Both the position numbers and the translations under genes were made by a program. The notes under the pieces are model-generated. The model was not told the origin of the DNA, searched no databases, and saw only the letters and a program-made list of their open reading frames with translations. Below are positions 31,533 through 43,237 of a stretch of 64,000 nt of DNA, piece after piece; positions within the stretch are counted from its first letter, which is position 1; each line of letters starts with the position of its first letter. The stretch spans positions 73,644,101-73,708,100 of the forward strand of contig NC_089581.1 of NCBI RefSeq assembly GCF_019320115.1. The letters are read 5' to 3'. Source of the DNA: Miscanthus floridulus. Its lineage: Eukaryota > Streptophyta > Magnoliopsida > Poales > Poaceae.

Positions 31533-33930
31533 TCAAACTTTAGGAATCCAAACTTGTTGAGGGCCCTTCACCTTCTCAACAAGTGACTTAGCCACCCAAA
31601 TCTTCTTAGGCCTATTCTTGTTAGGGGGACCTAAGAACATGACTTTCATCTTTCCACTAGAGTCCTTTCTAAGCATGTAGTGAGCATTGAAGGCAAAGGG
31701 TCTAGCATGCTTGGGCAAGGGTTGTGGCGGTGGAGTTTGACACTCATGAGCAAAGTGGCCTTCTTGTCCACACTCAAAACATCTCTTTGGCTTTGGCTTT
31801 GGCTTTGATTGTTGTTGTTGAACTTGAGCCTTCTTCTTCTCTATACTTGCCACATAGCCAATGCCACTTCTATCCATCTTCATGACGGTGTTTATGAGTA
31901 GCTCACTTTGGAGGTGCTTGCCTCTAGCAAACTTGCTCAATCCAATCTTGAGATGCTCTTTCTCCAACTTGAGCTTCTTATTTTCTTCCTTTAGAGCATC
32001 ATCTTTTTTCTCTTCCTTGAGCTTCTTGTTTTCTTCTTTGAGCTTCTCATTCTCAAGGATCAACTCTTTGTCATGATCAAGAGTTTCTAGCACAATGGTG
32101 TTGTGGCTTTTCATTTCTTCAAGATCTTTCATAAGCTTTTCATTTGTGTTCTTGAGCTTGACATATTCATCATAGTCATTGCACTCAACCACTTGCTTGC
32201 CTTTGCCACTAGATCCTTGCTCAATGCTCTCATCAATCAAATCATCACATGATGTAGCTATATCAATCTTAACAACATAGTTAGTAGCATCATGTGGCTC
32301 ATTTGATAAGAATTCTTGAGCAATAACAAGAGTATCATGATTGATCTTAAGAGTTGTATACTCATCTTTTAGCTTGTTGTGACTAGTGATGAGCTCATTG
32401 TGCACCCACTCAAGTTTATCATGTTTATCTTTAAGCTCTTTCTTAGAAGATTTGAGCTCCTTGAGTTTGGATGATATAGTATCATTAGTTTCTCTAAGCT
32501 CATCATTAGCCTTTTCCAATGTGTCGCACTTAGCTAAGAGTGAATCATTTTTAGCATCAAGCTTTTCATTTGTAGCTCTACTCTTTCTAATGATCTTAGT
32601 GTATTTTCTTAGTATTTTGACAAGATCATCATATGTAGGTGAATCATCATCATCGCTATCGCTATCATCATCACTAGCTTGCTCATCATCACTACTATCA
32701 TCATTCTTAGTTACCTTGCGTTCACCCTTGGCCATAAGGCATAGGTTTGTAGAGGATGATGGCGATGGTGGCGGTGAGGATGCAAGATTAATAGCAATGG
32801 CGGCCATCTTCTCATTGTCACTATCATCATCGAATGATCCACTTGATGAATCAATGTCCGTGAGCCAATCACCGACAATGTAGGCCTTTCCACTCTTCTT
32901 CTTGTAAGTCCCTCTTCTTGCCATCTCTCTTCTTGTATGGCTTGTTCTTTTTCTTCTCATCTTCATCTTCATTGCTTGAGTCATCTTTCTTGCCCTTATT
33001 CTTGTTCTTGAACTTGTCTTTCTTGGGCTTTGTGCATTGATGAGCTAGATGGCCAAGTTCGCTACAATTGTAGCAATCCATCTCAGAGATTGGCTTTCTT
33101 CTTGAGCTAGTGAAGAACTTCTTCTTCTTGCCGTCAAACTTGATGCCACTCTTATTTAGCTTCTTTAGCATCTTGGCGGTCTTCTTCACCATGAGAGCAA
33201 GACTTTCTTCATCATCTTCTTCATCACTTGAGCTCTCATACTCAAGTCTTGCTTTGCCCTTATCTTGGCTAGCTTTGAATGCTAAGTTCTTCTCTTTCTT
33301 CTTTGTAGAGGATGAGCCATCTTGTGGCATGATGTGCATGTACATCTCATGAGCATTGATCTTTCCCAAGATTTGTGTCGGTGTAGTGGTAGAAAGATCA
33401 CCTTGATGTAGCATGCCCACAATGTGCCCATATTTGTCAATGGGGAGGACACTCAAGATCTTTCTCACAACATCGGATGGTGACATTTGAGTAAGTCCAA
33501 GCCCATTGACTTCCTCTACAAGAACATTTAAACGAGAATACATCTCATTAGCACTTTCTTTGGGAAGCATCTCAAATGAATTTAGCTTTTTAATTACAAG
33601 ATGACAATGTTCCTCACGCTCACTCTTGGTTCCCTCATGGAGTGCACAAACATCCGACCATAGTGCATGGGCGTCTTTGTGGTTCCTTACGCGGTTGAAC
33701 ACATCTTTGAAAAGGCCTCTAAAGATGGTGTTGCGAGCCTTTGCATTCCATTTTTCATAATTAACCTCATCGCCTTGTAGGTTAGTAGCATCCTAAGGTT
33801 TTGGGAAGACTTGTGAGGTGGCTCTAAGAATACCAACATCTAGAGCTTCTAAGTACACCTCCATGCGAATTTTCCAATATGGAAAGTTATCTCCCTCAAA
33901 GATAGGAGGAGGTCCATCCCCGTGAGACAT
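31533..33930 (-). pseudogene. Copia gag with two zinc knuckles and a long coiled coil
   Basis: Start ATG 33930 on the minus strand (MSHGDGPPP, then a DNFPYWKIRME-like start typical of Copia Gag). An in-frame TAG lies at 33795-33793. The UBN2-type capsid region follows (LWSDVCALHEGT, NSFEMLPKESANEMYSRL), then a zinc knuckle CYNCSELGHLAHQC. After a single frameshift near 32930 come an acidic stretch, a very long Lys/Glu/Leu coiled coil, and a second knuckle CFECGQEGHFAHEC. Its normal role is particle assembly and RNA binding. The large coiled-coil extension with a second knuckle is the form found in the SIRE/Maximus branch. Confidence 0.88.
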
Positions 33931-33963
33931 CTTGCTCTAAGCGGTTAAGCTTAAAAACGTGAG

Positions 33964-33983
33964 CACGAGGCTCTGATACTAAT
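33964..33983 (-). other. Primer-binding site of the Copia element
   Basis: On the minus strand ATTAGTATCAGAGCC directly follows the 5' LTR. It matches the initiator-Met tRNA type used by most plant Copia elements. Confidence 0.75.
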
Positions 33984-35570
33984 TGAAAGGATCAAGATGC
34001 CCAAGAGGGAGAGGGGTGAATTGGGCTAATTCTAAATTTTCTTGCAATAATTAAATCCTACGGTTAGCCCAATTAACCCCTTGTGCCTAGAAAAGTGTTT
34101 CTATTACTCTAACACACAAAGGACTTGCAACCTATGTTCCAAACTTACTCTAGCATGGCAATTCTATGAATGTAAGAACAAGTATTGAATTGCTCAAAGT
34201 AAATGCTCAAAGTAAATGCTCAAAGTAAATAGAGAGAGAGGAACGCGGTGATGTTTTGTCGAGGTATCAAAGAGTCACCACTCCCCACTAGTCCTCGTTG
34301 GAGCACCCACGCAAGGGTGTAGCTCCCCCTTGATCCACGCAAGGATCAAGTGCTCTCTATGGGTTGATTCTTCTACACTCTGTCGTGGCGAATCACCCAA
34401 AGCTGCTCACAACTTAAGTTGGGTTACCCACAAGCTCCGCCGGGTGATCACCAAACTCCCAATCACCACCAAGCCGTCTAGGTGATGGCGATCACCAAGA
34501 GTAACAAGCATGAACTCTCACTTGACCACGCGAAGCCTAATGAGAAGATGGATGCACACTTTGCTACACTTGATTCACTAGTGAGGCTACTCTCTTGGAT
34601 TCTCAAATCTCAAACACCTCACTAGGACCTTGCTCTTCTTGGCACTCACAAATGTGTTTCTCAGCTGTTGGAATGAGCAAAAGTGACTCCACACACGAGT
34701 GGAGCTTCTATTTATAAGGCAGCCTGGAAAACGAACCGTTATGAGCTTCTGCGGGGTGACCGGACGCTCTGGTCATACTAACCGGACGCTCCGATCAGTT
34801 CAACCCGCGAACTAGTGAAAATGTGTTGACCGGACGCAGGCAGGGTCTGGTCACCACTGATCGGACGCGTCCGGTCGCATTAAACCCTTACTGGAACCTT
34901 ACTGGACTCGACCAGACGCTGAACCCTTAGGGTCCGGTCAGTACTGACTGGACGCGTCCGGTCATAGATTCCCTTCTCTAGAACCTTACTAGAGTCGACT
35001 GGACGCTGCCTTTTAGCGTTCGGTCACTTGACCTCTCTAGCGTCCGGTTGCACTGAACATAGTCTATTGATCAAATGAACTGACCGGACCCTACGGCCAG
35101 CGTCCGGTCGCACCGGTGCCAGTGTCCGGTCAGCATTTGACCCTCCATTCACTTCCAACTCTCAATCATATGTGAATGAAGTTTGCTCCAAAGGATCTTA
35201 GGCATTCATAGGAGCTACCTAGAGCTAGTTTTAACAAGTGTGCGCCACACCTAACTCACTAGACTTACCTAGGTCAAGCTACCCGTCCATACCCCCCTTA
35301 ATAGTACAGCCAAAGGAAAAACAAAGTCCTAAACTACTCTAAGTGTCACTCCAACTTCAATCGACACTTAGAACTAGTCATCCTTAACCTTGTCGTCCAT
35401 CCTTTGAAAACCAAAATGATTTCCATTGTAGGGGCATGACAACCTTGATTGGCCAATTGATCTTCATTACCATGACCTAACTTAATTGCATCTGCAAAAC
35501 ACACGTTAGTTATAGTAATCTTGTATTGTCATTAATCACCAAAACCCAAATAGGGGCCTAGATGCTTTCA
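33984..35570 (-). repeat. 5' LTR of the Copia element, 1587 bp
   Basis: Minus-strand start TGAAAGCATCTAGGCCCC and end GATCCTTTCA. A TATA box (TATAAATA, 34709-34716) is followed downstream by the transcribed part. About 35 bases upstream of it begins a dense cluster of GACCGGACGC palindromes (34755-35145). Confidence 0.93.
34755..35145. repeat. Cluster of GACCGGACGC palindromic motifs in the LTR
   Basis: About a dozen degenerate copies of GACCGGACGC and GCGTCCGGTC, often forming imperfect palindromes, lie just upstream of the LTR TATA box. They look like binding sites or a structured promoter. Confidence 0.85.
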
Positions 35571-35714
35571 AGGGGGCTTGGATTGTCACCCGAATCGGTT
35601 TTCAGGGTGGTTTTGGATTTTGAGTTCGGGTTTCAGGTTCAGTTCCGTGAAGGCTCCACCGAATCTGAATCCACCCCGTTGCCATCTCTAGCTAGGCATT
35701 GGGAGTTTATGGAA
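35571..35714. other. Sequence between the Copia TSD and recognisable LINE sequence
   Basis: Starts with the right AGGGG target duplication. GC-poor, possibly part of the LINE 5' region. No motif that I can identify. Confidence 0.3.
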
Positions 35715-36475
35715 GAGGTGGAGGGCTTGCGATGCTATGGAAGAATGAGGTGGATATCAGGTTATAGAGTCTAGACAAGCTGCACGTCGATGTGGTAGTT
35801 CTTGATTCTAAAACGCATTGTGAAAACAGAGATTCACTGGTTTCTATGGGGAATCTAAGAGAGAACTACAACATAAGCCAAGAGTGTATGAAATTGCTCA
35901 ATGGTCATAGCTCTCTCCAGTGGTTATGTGTGGGTGATTTTAATGAAGTGCTGCATGCTAATGAGCAATTTGGTGGTGTTGGAAGGACTGGTCCTGTTTG
36001 CATGCCCTTAAACCTGGCTTGATCTGCTTCTTTTTTATCCGGATCAGTGTTTTTCTCTCACAAATGAGGTTTTTGGGGGAGCCATATCTATCTGTGGCTT
36101 TACGTGGATCTAGGCTTTATTGGCCTATCGTATACTGGGATAACTGTCAAGATTGGACAAGGGACTTGCTACTACCTTTTTTTCTAAATTTATTCTAGGA
36201 AGTGAAAGTATGTCATGTTCAGACTATAATGTCCAATCATAGCTGCTTGGTGGTGAAATGCCTAGATCTCTCGCCGAATAGAAGGAGAAAGAAGAATTTC
36301 CGCTATGAAAATATGTGGCAGCGGGATCAGAGTTATATGGCGTTCATTAGGGACACATGGAATCTAGCCTCGGGAACCACCTATCTAGGAGAGATGCTGT
36401 CAAAGTTAAAGGACATCTAGCCCAGTCTCGCTAAGCCTATTTGGAACGTCAGAATTTTCCTCCATTTTTACGTGT
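35715..36475 (+). pseudogene. LINE (L1-like) endonuclease fragment
   Basis: Degenerate translation in two frames shows the apurinic-type endonuclease of plant L1 LINEs: a GGLALLWK-like start, VDVVVLDSK, then WLCVGDFNEVLHANEQFGG (the GDFN active-site motif), and further on SNHSCLVVKCL, where the usual catalytic SDH has become SNH. RRRKKNFRYENMW and the linker towards reverse transcriptase follow. There are frameshifts near 36000 and 36200. Reverse transcriptase is absent, so the copy is truncated at its 3' side. It is dead. Confidence 0.82.
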
Positions 36476-36677
36476 GACCAGAATGTGTTTGGCTCGGCTG
36501 AAAAAACTTTGCTTCCCTTCGACAGCAGCTATAGTCTATATAGTAGCTAGAGGCTTCTTCAAGTGCCACATACACATAGGTGAGGTGATGGTGTAGCCTA
36601 TCTAGATGACTAGATCTCTCTCTCTCTTGCTGTTGTTTATTTATGTTTTCCTTTTTCATTTATGATATGGTCTATAG
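36476..36677. other. Spacer between LINE and Copia fragments
   Basis: Low-complexity CT-rich and AT-rich DNA. No gene or repeat that I can name. Confidence 0.35.
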
Positions 36678-38545
36678 TGTTAGAGTGTAAGCCATGGGCC
36701 ATGGGCCTGCCAGCCCTAGCTCCTCATCGTGCCTATATGTACTCAATGGTTGTCACTAATCAATGTTAATTTAGCATTATCCAAACCCTAATACTCTCTC
36801 ATGGTATCAAGAGACGGTTCGCTCTTGCGACCTCTCCACTTCCGCAAAACCTAAAGCCACCGCTGCCGAGACGCCTCGCAGGATGGCTTGCCGTCGCTAA
36901 GATCCTCTCTGGTCAGCTCCTCCTACCTCGTCCTTGCTCACTACCCATGGCACCTACTGATGCCGCTGTCGAGGAGGACCGCCTCTAGCGTGAGGCCACC
37001 GCCAAGGCTAAGGCCGATCGTGACACTGCCCTTGAGCCTATGAGTCCAAGCACGCTGCTGTGCATGCACAAGCCCTTGCCGTCATCAACATCAAGGTGCT
37101 CATCCCTGTCGTGTTGGATCGCACCGCCAACAACTACAACCGATGGTGCAATCTCTTCCTCATCATCCTCGACAAGTACATCCTCACGGATCACGTCCTC
37201 TCCGATGTGGCCTACCCTGTTCGCTCGGCATGGGTGCAGATGGACTACATCGTCCTCACATGGATCTATGGCACCATCGCCGCTGATCTTCAATAGACGG
37301 TCATGCTCCGTGAGCCCAATGCCCGCGTCGCCTGGTTGATGCTCGACAACGAGTTCCTCAGCCAGTGCGAGTTGTGTGCCCTCCTCCTCTCCACTGAGTT
37401 CCGCACGTTCAAGCAGGGGCCCTGTCCATCACTGATTTTTGCTGGCGCCTAGAGACGATGGCGAGCGCCCTCGCCGATGATCGGACCCACATGCTGACGC
37501 TGCTTCATGAGCTTAACAGGAAGTTTCATCACATGGTCTCTAATCTAAAAATGCAGCGTCCGTTCCCAATGTTCGATCAGGCTTGCACCTTGCTCTTCCT
37601 CGAGGAGATCGACATCAATGATGTCACCGAGGACGCTCTGATGCCTACCCTCATCGCTGCGCCACCTCATGTTCCACAGCATCCACTAGGAGGACATGCT
37701 GGTGGCAGACCCAGCGCTACCCCTAGTGGCATCCCCAACAATAGCTCCAACCAGTGCCCCAGCAACCCCCAACACGGACATGGTGGTAAATCCGCTGCCC
37801 CCAGCACCGGCGGTCCTCGTCCTAGCACCTCTCCTCTGCTCGCTCTAATCCCCAACCCATGGGCAGGCACTCTACAGTTGTAGCCTCATCCGTATGGCCC
37901 TAGTGCGCCATCTAGGTCGGCGCCACGTCCTCCATTCTCACCGTTTGGTCTAGCGATGGCGATTACTATGATGCCCTAGCAGGTCTCACCCTACTCCATG
38001 CTGTAGCTGGGTCTACAGGAGGGCCACTTCGGCGCTCCCTTGGGCTCCACCTATGGGGGCATGCCCCCACCAGTGCCCAGCTACGCCGCTGCACCATCAT
38101 AGCAGCCGCTCCATCCCTCCTTGACACTGATGGTGGGCGACTCCTAGGACCAGGGGCCATTGATCAACAACTTCAACACCATGTCCCTGATGCCACCACC
38201 ATCCTCCATGGAGTGGTACGTCAATTTGAGGGCCGGTTCGCATATAGCCAACAGTGCCGGTATACTCACTTCATCCCATCCCCCTCTTTCTTTTGGTCCT
38301 TCAACTATCGTTGTCAGCAATGGGGCTTTGCTTACTGTTACCTTTGTTGTGTCTTCCACCTTTTCCATGCCATAGCAGTCTCTTGTTCTTTCTAATGTTG
38401 TAGTCGCTCCTAGCATTATTAAGAATTTGATTTACCTTCATCGTTTTACCACTGATAACAATTGTTCCATCGAGTTTGACCCATTCGGTCTTTCTATGAA
38501 GGATCTACAAACTCAGAGCGTGATCGCCAGGTGCAATACTATGGG
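36678..38545 (+). mobile_element. 5' part of a Copia element with a very short LTR
   Basis: An LTR of only 124 bp (36678-36801, TGTTAGAGTG to CTCTCTCA) is followed at once by a Met-tRNA primer site (TGGTATCAAGAGAC). A degenerate gag begins near 36947. The element breaks off near 38545, where an inverted Athila copy starts, so there is no second LTR and no target duplication. Confidence 0.75.
36947..38540 (+). pseudogene. Copia gag and protease-region remnant
   Basis: Multiply broken reading frame. Recognisable are the Copia capsid region (NNYNRWCNLFLIILDKY, WVQMDYIVLTWIYGTIAADL, FRTFKQG), a Pro/Ala/Ser-rich middle part, and after it LYLHRFTTD-like and CSIEFDPFGLSMKDLQT sequence, which corresponds to the stretch between protease and integrase in plant Copia pol. 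Stops include TAG near 36988 and TAG after ADLQ near 37296. Integrase, RT and RNase H are absent. The fragment is decayed and not functional. Confidence 0.7.
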
Positions 38546-41500
38546 CACAACCGTGTCCTACGTGCACCTACAGATGAGAGATGGACTACAAAGGATCAAT
38601 GAAGCTATATAGTACAGGCTATATAGAACTTATATCACTCACGCGATCTACCACCTTCCAGAATGCAGGGTGCATCCATGATTAACCCAAGTCTAAGCAC
38701 CACGCTTAGACTTATGATTAATACTTTACTCCCCCTATGTAGAGAATAAAGCACTCAAAAGAGTCGCTAACCTGATGAACAATATAAACAAGATGCTTAC
38801 TTGAATCAAAAGTTGATTACTAGAGAAATCTCAGAAGCAAGCTCAGGTAGAACTTGAATCCGCTAAGGTACAAGCCGTAGAGAGAGCCCCGATAGGCCGA
38901 CACTTCCTCCAAACTCTTCCCTCACTCTATATCTCGCTATTTCTATTATAAGACTAAAACATATAGAGGACTAATCTTCTCTTGATAGCTGGCTCTGATC
39001 TTGGCGAGGAGAATATGAATTAGGGTTTTACGATGGCTCCAAGGAGGGTGGCAAGGGCTGATATATATAGCCTAGAGCATCCAACATGAGCCCTTGGATC
39101 AAACCAACTTAAAGGACGGCGTAGATGTAACCTAAGATGCGGTGGTGAACCGACATAGCAACGGGAGGCTAACATGGGAGCCCATAGGTTGGGCGACCTC
39201 TAGGTGGGGCTGGTCGGCCCCACATGTTAGGGACATAGGCTTCACTTTATGGAGTCTTCTAGAGTCTTTCCACGTCGATTACGTGGCAGAATTCTGTAAT
39301 TTCCTTTGATGAATAGGTCCCCCTTGACCATTTTCTAAATAAACCCTGCTGAAAATATAAATTCACCAAAACTCATAAAATTTATTAGTTTAAACCCCTA
39401 TACCTATGTTTGGTGATGAAATTAAGTATAAACACATGTTATGTTGATGATTTATAATTGATGTTAGTGACCATCAACAAGTTCCTCCCCCAAGCTTTAC
39501 CTTTGCTAGTTCCTGAGCAAAGCTAAACTTAGCAATGGATCAGGACTTGCTACAATGTTTTCACGCCTTAAAAGTACATAGGTGTTCAATCAAAAATTCT
39601 CCTCCAGATTAGAATAAATTGTTCTAACTAAACTTACCCATATTACCTTCAACCATGGGGCTTCTCAACCTTCACATGGGTCTTGAGCAATTGAAAGATA
39701 GAACGATCAAGTCAAGCACTATGTCTCAAGTTCTTTGTTCCACCCTTGTTCTAGAGTTTTTATAAGTTTTCAAAATAAAACTCAAAGATTCCATTGTATG
39801 ACACTTTCAAGTCTGTCAATATATATGGTATTTGTGGATCCTCACCAAGGCAATAAAAGATGTCATGCCTTTTTTCTTCCTACCACTAAGGCTTATGTGG
39901 AGTTCATAGGTAGGGAGAAAGCTAGAGCATACTTGCAATGCATATATTATAAATTCAAACAATGGATATAAAGAGAGTTGAGTCATACAATCAAATCAAG
40001 ATATGCATGTGTGTGGATATATGGTGGCTAACCTAATTCTACTATGCTCCTTGAAAACATATCTCTTCTTGAAACTTGGAAACATTTTTGCGAGAGCAGG
40101 GGCTATCTTATTTATCTATCTTTTTTTTAGGCGGGCATCTAAGTACCCATTGTTTTAAATATCTCGGACACTTTTGTATCCGTTTTTAACTCTCTTTTTC
40201 TCTTTTTTATGAATAACTTTTGCAAGCCCCATGCCTCTTTTCTCCAACAAAGCTTTTGAGAGATAGTAACAAGAACTTGGAGCATTTATTTGGTGAATGA
40301 AAAACCTATCGAGCATGTTTTTGTTGTTCACTCCCAGAGTAGGAATAGAATATTTTTGGATGGATCTAGATGGAAAGCATGTTTTTGCGCCTACCCATAG
40401 TGTAGGAGCAGCAAGTATATGTGGTGTGTACGTGATCTTAATTTTAAGAGCATGACAAACAGAGCATAAGGGTCAACAAAACTTGACAAAACTCAATGCA
40501 AAAGCAAGCAGCATATAAGCGGAAGTTTTCCTAGCCTAAATAATATGTATGGCTCTGGTGGGAATTCAAGCTCTGTCATACAGGAACTCATCAAGTAGTA
40601 TTTTTATGTTTTTCAAAAGATAAATCTACAGAACTTTAGTGTCACTTGGAACAAAATAAAACAGTAGCTCAAACCTTCTCATATCATATTTGTCAATTAC
40701 CTAGACTTAGATCAAGCATATGCTACCCACATGTTTTAAGTTCAGAGTAAATCCTTATGTCAAAACAATCTCATCTAAAACTCAGGAGAATTCGAGGCTG
40801 AAAGCTAGGTATTTGAAAGGAATTACAACAGAACAAGTATTCATTATTTCCATTTAAGAGTTTATTCTGAGTCCTCTTTATTTTATTTAGCTCTTAAAAA
40901 TAAATTAAAGCAAACTAGACACACCTTTTATTTTGTTTTTCATTTCACTACATCACACATTATTACTATAGCTATATATATTTATTATATAGATAACTTT
41001 TTATTTCATTTCATTTATCATTTTTTTATTAAAAAGAAATTAGAATTAAAAGAAAAGGAAAAGAATACTTACCTGGATACACGGGAGTGCTTCTCCCCCA
41101 AGCTAGCTCTTTCGGTGAGGGTTCGATATTGTAAGTACTTTGAACCGGACTTCTCTTTGTGAAGTTCATTGATCGAGTTCTTCGGTTTGCTCTAAAGATG
41201 AGAATTCTTGTGATGACACCTCCAATGGTAATGTCACCCTTTTCCACCAAACCTGTCTTGATTTTGAGTTTTGATTTTGGTTTGATAGGCTCAAAACTTT
41301 TACTTGTAGAAATTGGGGAACTAACTAACTCCCCCACACTTTGCTTGAAGTGTGTCCTGCTCATAAAGACAAGGTAGAGATCAAGTGTATGGGCTCTATT
41401 GGTGGGAAACACCAACATAACCAAAACTTTATTTATTTTTCTCTAACCTTAGGCACAGTGAACAAGATGAAGTTGATGTTGTGTGTTTTATTCAATTATG

Positions 41501-42452
41501 TCATGGGTGATAAGACCCAAAGATTGAGCATAAATATAGAATTTAAGTTCATTTGGCAGAAAAGATTGAGTTGCTTAACCAATGGAAGGATTGTCTTTTT
41601 CTATATAGTGTATCAATCTTTACATGATTCTAACTATCACCTTCTAGAGATAAGATGTGCACTTTTAACTCATTTGGTTAAGACTATGGATCAAGAAAAT
41701 GATGCTAGTAACAAGCTTAAAGAAGTAAACATATTGAGTTAGTCAGGTTGGATCAAGTAAGTTGTAACTCAAACATGTTTGTTTCTTATTTGTGTGCCTA
41801 CCAGAATCAAGGAAAACCTTTTTAAATAATGACCATTTACCTTAGGATGTTACCTTTGTCATTAGAGCGTGATGACACCATATGACAAAGGGTAGATGAC
41901 TTGTGATGGTCTTTCCCTTTTGCTTGAAGTTTTCCTTGTTCGGCTAGTCTTGACGTATGAGTTGTTAATGAGCTTGTCTCCTAAATTGCACCATTTCTTT
42001 CTCATCCTTTTGTCATGCCATCTTTCTGCTCTTCGATCTCTTGACACCTTGTTAGACCTTCCACCTCACTCATTGTTTTATGCCTGCAAAGGATTAGTGG
42101 ACAACACATACCCGGAGGAATATACAATTTGAAACATGGGTTGTTTGTCCTGAATTTTGTAATTTCCCTCTATGCTAACAAAAAGATGGTTTTGGGATTA
42201 CTTTAGTATAGAGATCATGTTTTATACAAGCATGGCTCAAGGCAAAGGTAACTTGTAGCAAAAGACAAAGTGAATGAACTTTGGTACTTATAGTTCTTTC
42301 ATCCATGTTGAATGAGGTGTAGTTCTTACATCTATGAGCTGTGTCTTCTTGTGAAAGTTATTGAGGTTCATCATGTGCCTTGCTTCATTTCTGATTTAAA
42401 TTCATCTTGTGACTTACTAATATTGAATTAAGATTTTTCTGCTTGGGGTTAG
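38545..42452 (-). mobile_element. Athila-like Gypsy element, copy A: 3' internal part and truncated 3' LTR
   Basis: The reverse complement of this segment matches the plus-strand sequence from about 58668 to 62410 in copy B. On the minus strand it reads internal 3' sequence (42452-39480), a polypurine tract (AGCTTGGGGGAGGAAC, about 39480-39496), then the LTR start TGTTGATGGTCACTAAC at 39479, continuing to about 38545, where the LTR is broken off. A TATATATA promoter motif lies near 39060. It abuts copy B head-on at 42452/42453. Confidence 0.85.
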
Positions 42453-43128
42453 TCCAACATAGGATCTAGTCTTATAAATAGAAATAGTGAGATGAAGAGT
42501 GAGGGAAGAGTTTGGAGGAGGTGTCGGCCTGTCGGTGCACTCTCTATAGCTTGTACCTTGGCAAATCCAAGTTCTATCTAAGCTTGCCTCTGAGATTTCT
42601 CTAGTATTCAACTTCTGATTTAAGTAAGCATCTTGTTTATATTGTTTATCAGGTTTGCGACTCTTTTGAGTACTTTATTCTCTACATAGGAGGAGTAAAG
42701 TATTAATCATAAGTGTAAGCTAGTGCTTAAACTTAGGTTAATCGTGAATGTATCCTGCATTCTGGATCGGTGGTAGCTCATGAGGGTGACTCTTATAGCC
42801 TCGTTGAATCCTTTGTAGTCCACCTTCCATTTGTAGGGCAAGTAGGATGCGGTTACTATGGAAAGTATCCTCTGCTGGTGTCTTTCCTTAAGTAATGTCC
42901 CTAGTTAAATAGTAGAAGACATAGCTTACCTAAGTCAAAACTAGAAAACCTTAGTTTTCCTCTCTACACTCTAGTTTATCCTAACCTTGTTGCTATCTTT
43001 TGTTAAGTTAGACTGTAGCAAGTCTCACATGTTTCCTTGTGGATACGATACTTGGAATACTTTCGGGTGAAACCTACAGTGGTATCCATGCATTTGCGGA
43101 TTTATCTATGTGTTAATTTATATCATCA
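42453..43128 (+). repeat. Truncated 5' LTR of Athila copy B
   Basis: Corresponds to 62007-62680 of the complete 3' LTR, lacking the first 523 or so bases including the TATA region. It ends ATCATCA directly before the primer site region. Divergence from the 3' LTR is roughly 10% in a stretch compared by eye. Confidence 0.85.
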
Positions 43129-43237
43129 AGCTTTTTGGCGCTGTTGCTGGAGAAATGGTTACTGAATTAACTACGAGCGTAGCTTAATCTTTTATCATTT
43201 ATCTTCTTTCTTTTATTTTATTCTTTTCCTTTTTATT

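Larger units (their letters stand above)
11359..35570 (-). mobile_element. Copia (SIRE/Maximus-like) LTR retrotransposon, interrupted by a Tat element
   Basis: The element is bounded by a perfect target duplication, AGGGG (11354-11358 and 35571-35575). Both LTRs read TGAAAG...TTTCA. Reading the minus strand the order is: 5' LTR (33984-35570), Met-tRNA PBS, gag with two zinc knuckles, a shortened pol, a spacer with promoter-like features, an extra ORF split by the Tat insertion, a polypurine tract and a shortened 3' LTR (11359-11640). Without the Tat insert it is about 10 kb. The order protease, (RT), RNase H, plus an extra ORF after pol, indicates the SIRE/Maximus branch. It cannot move by itself, since integrase and most of RT are missing. 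Confidence 0.9.
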
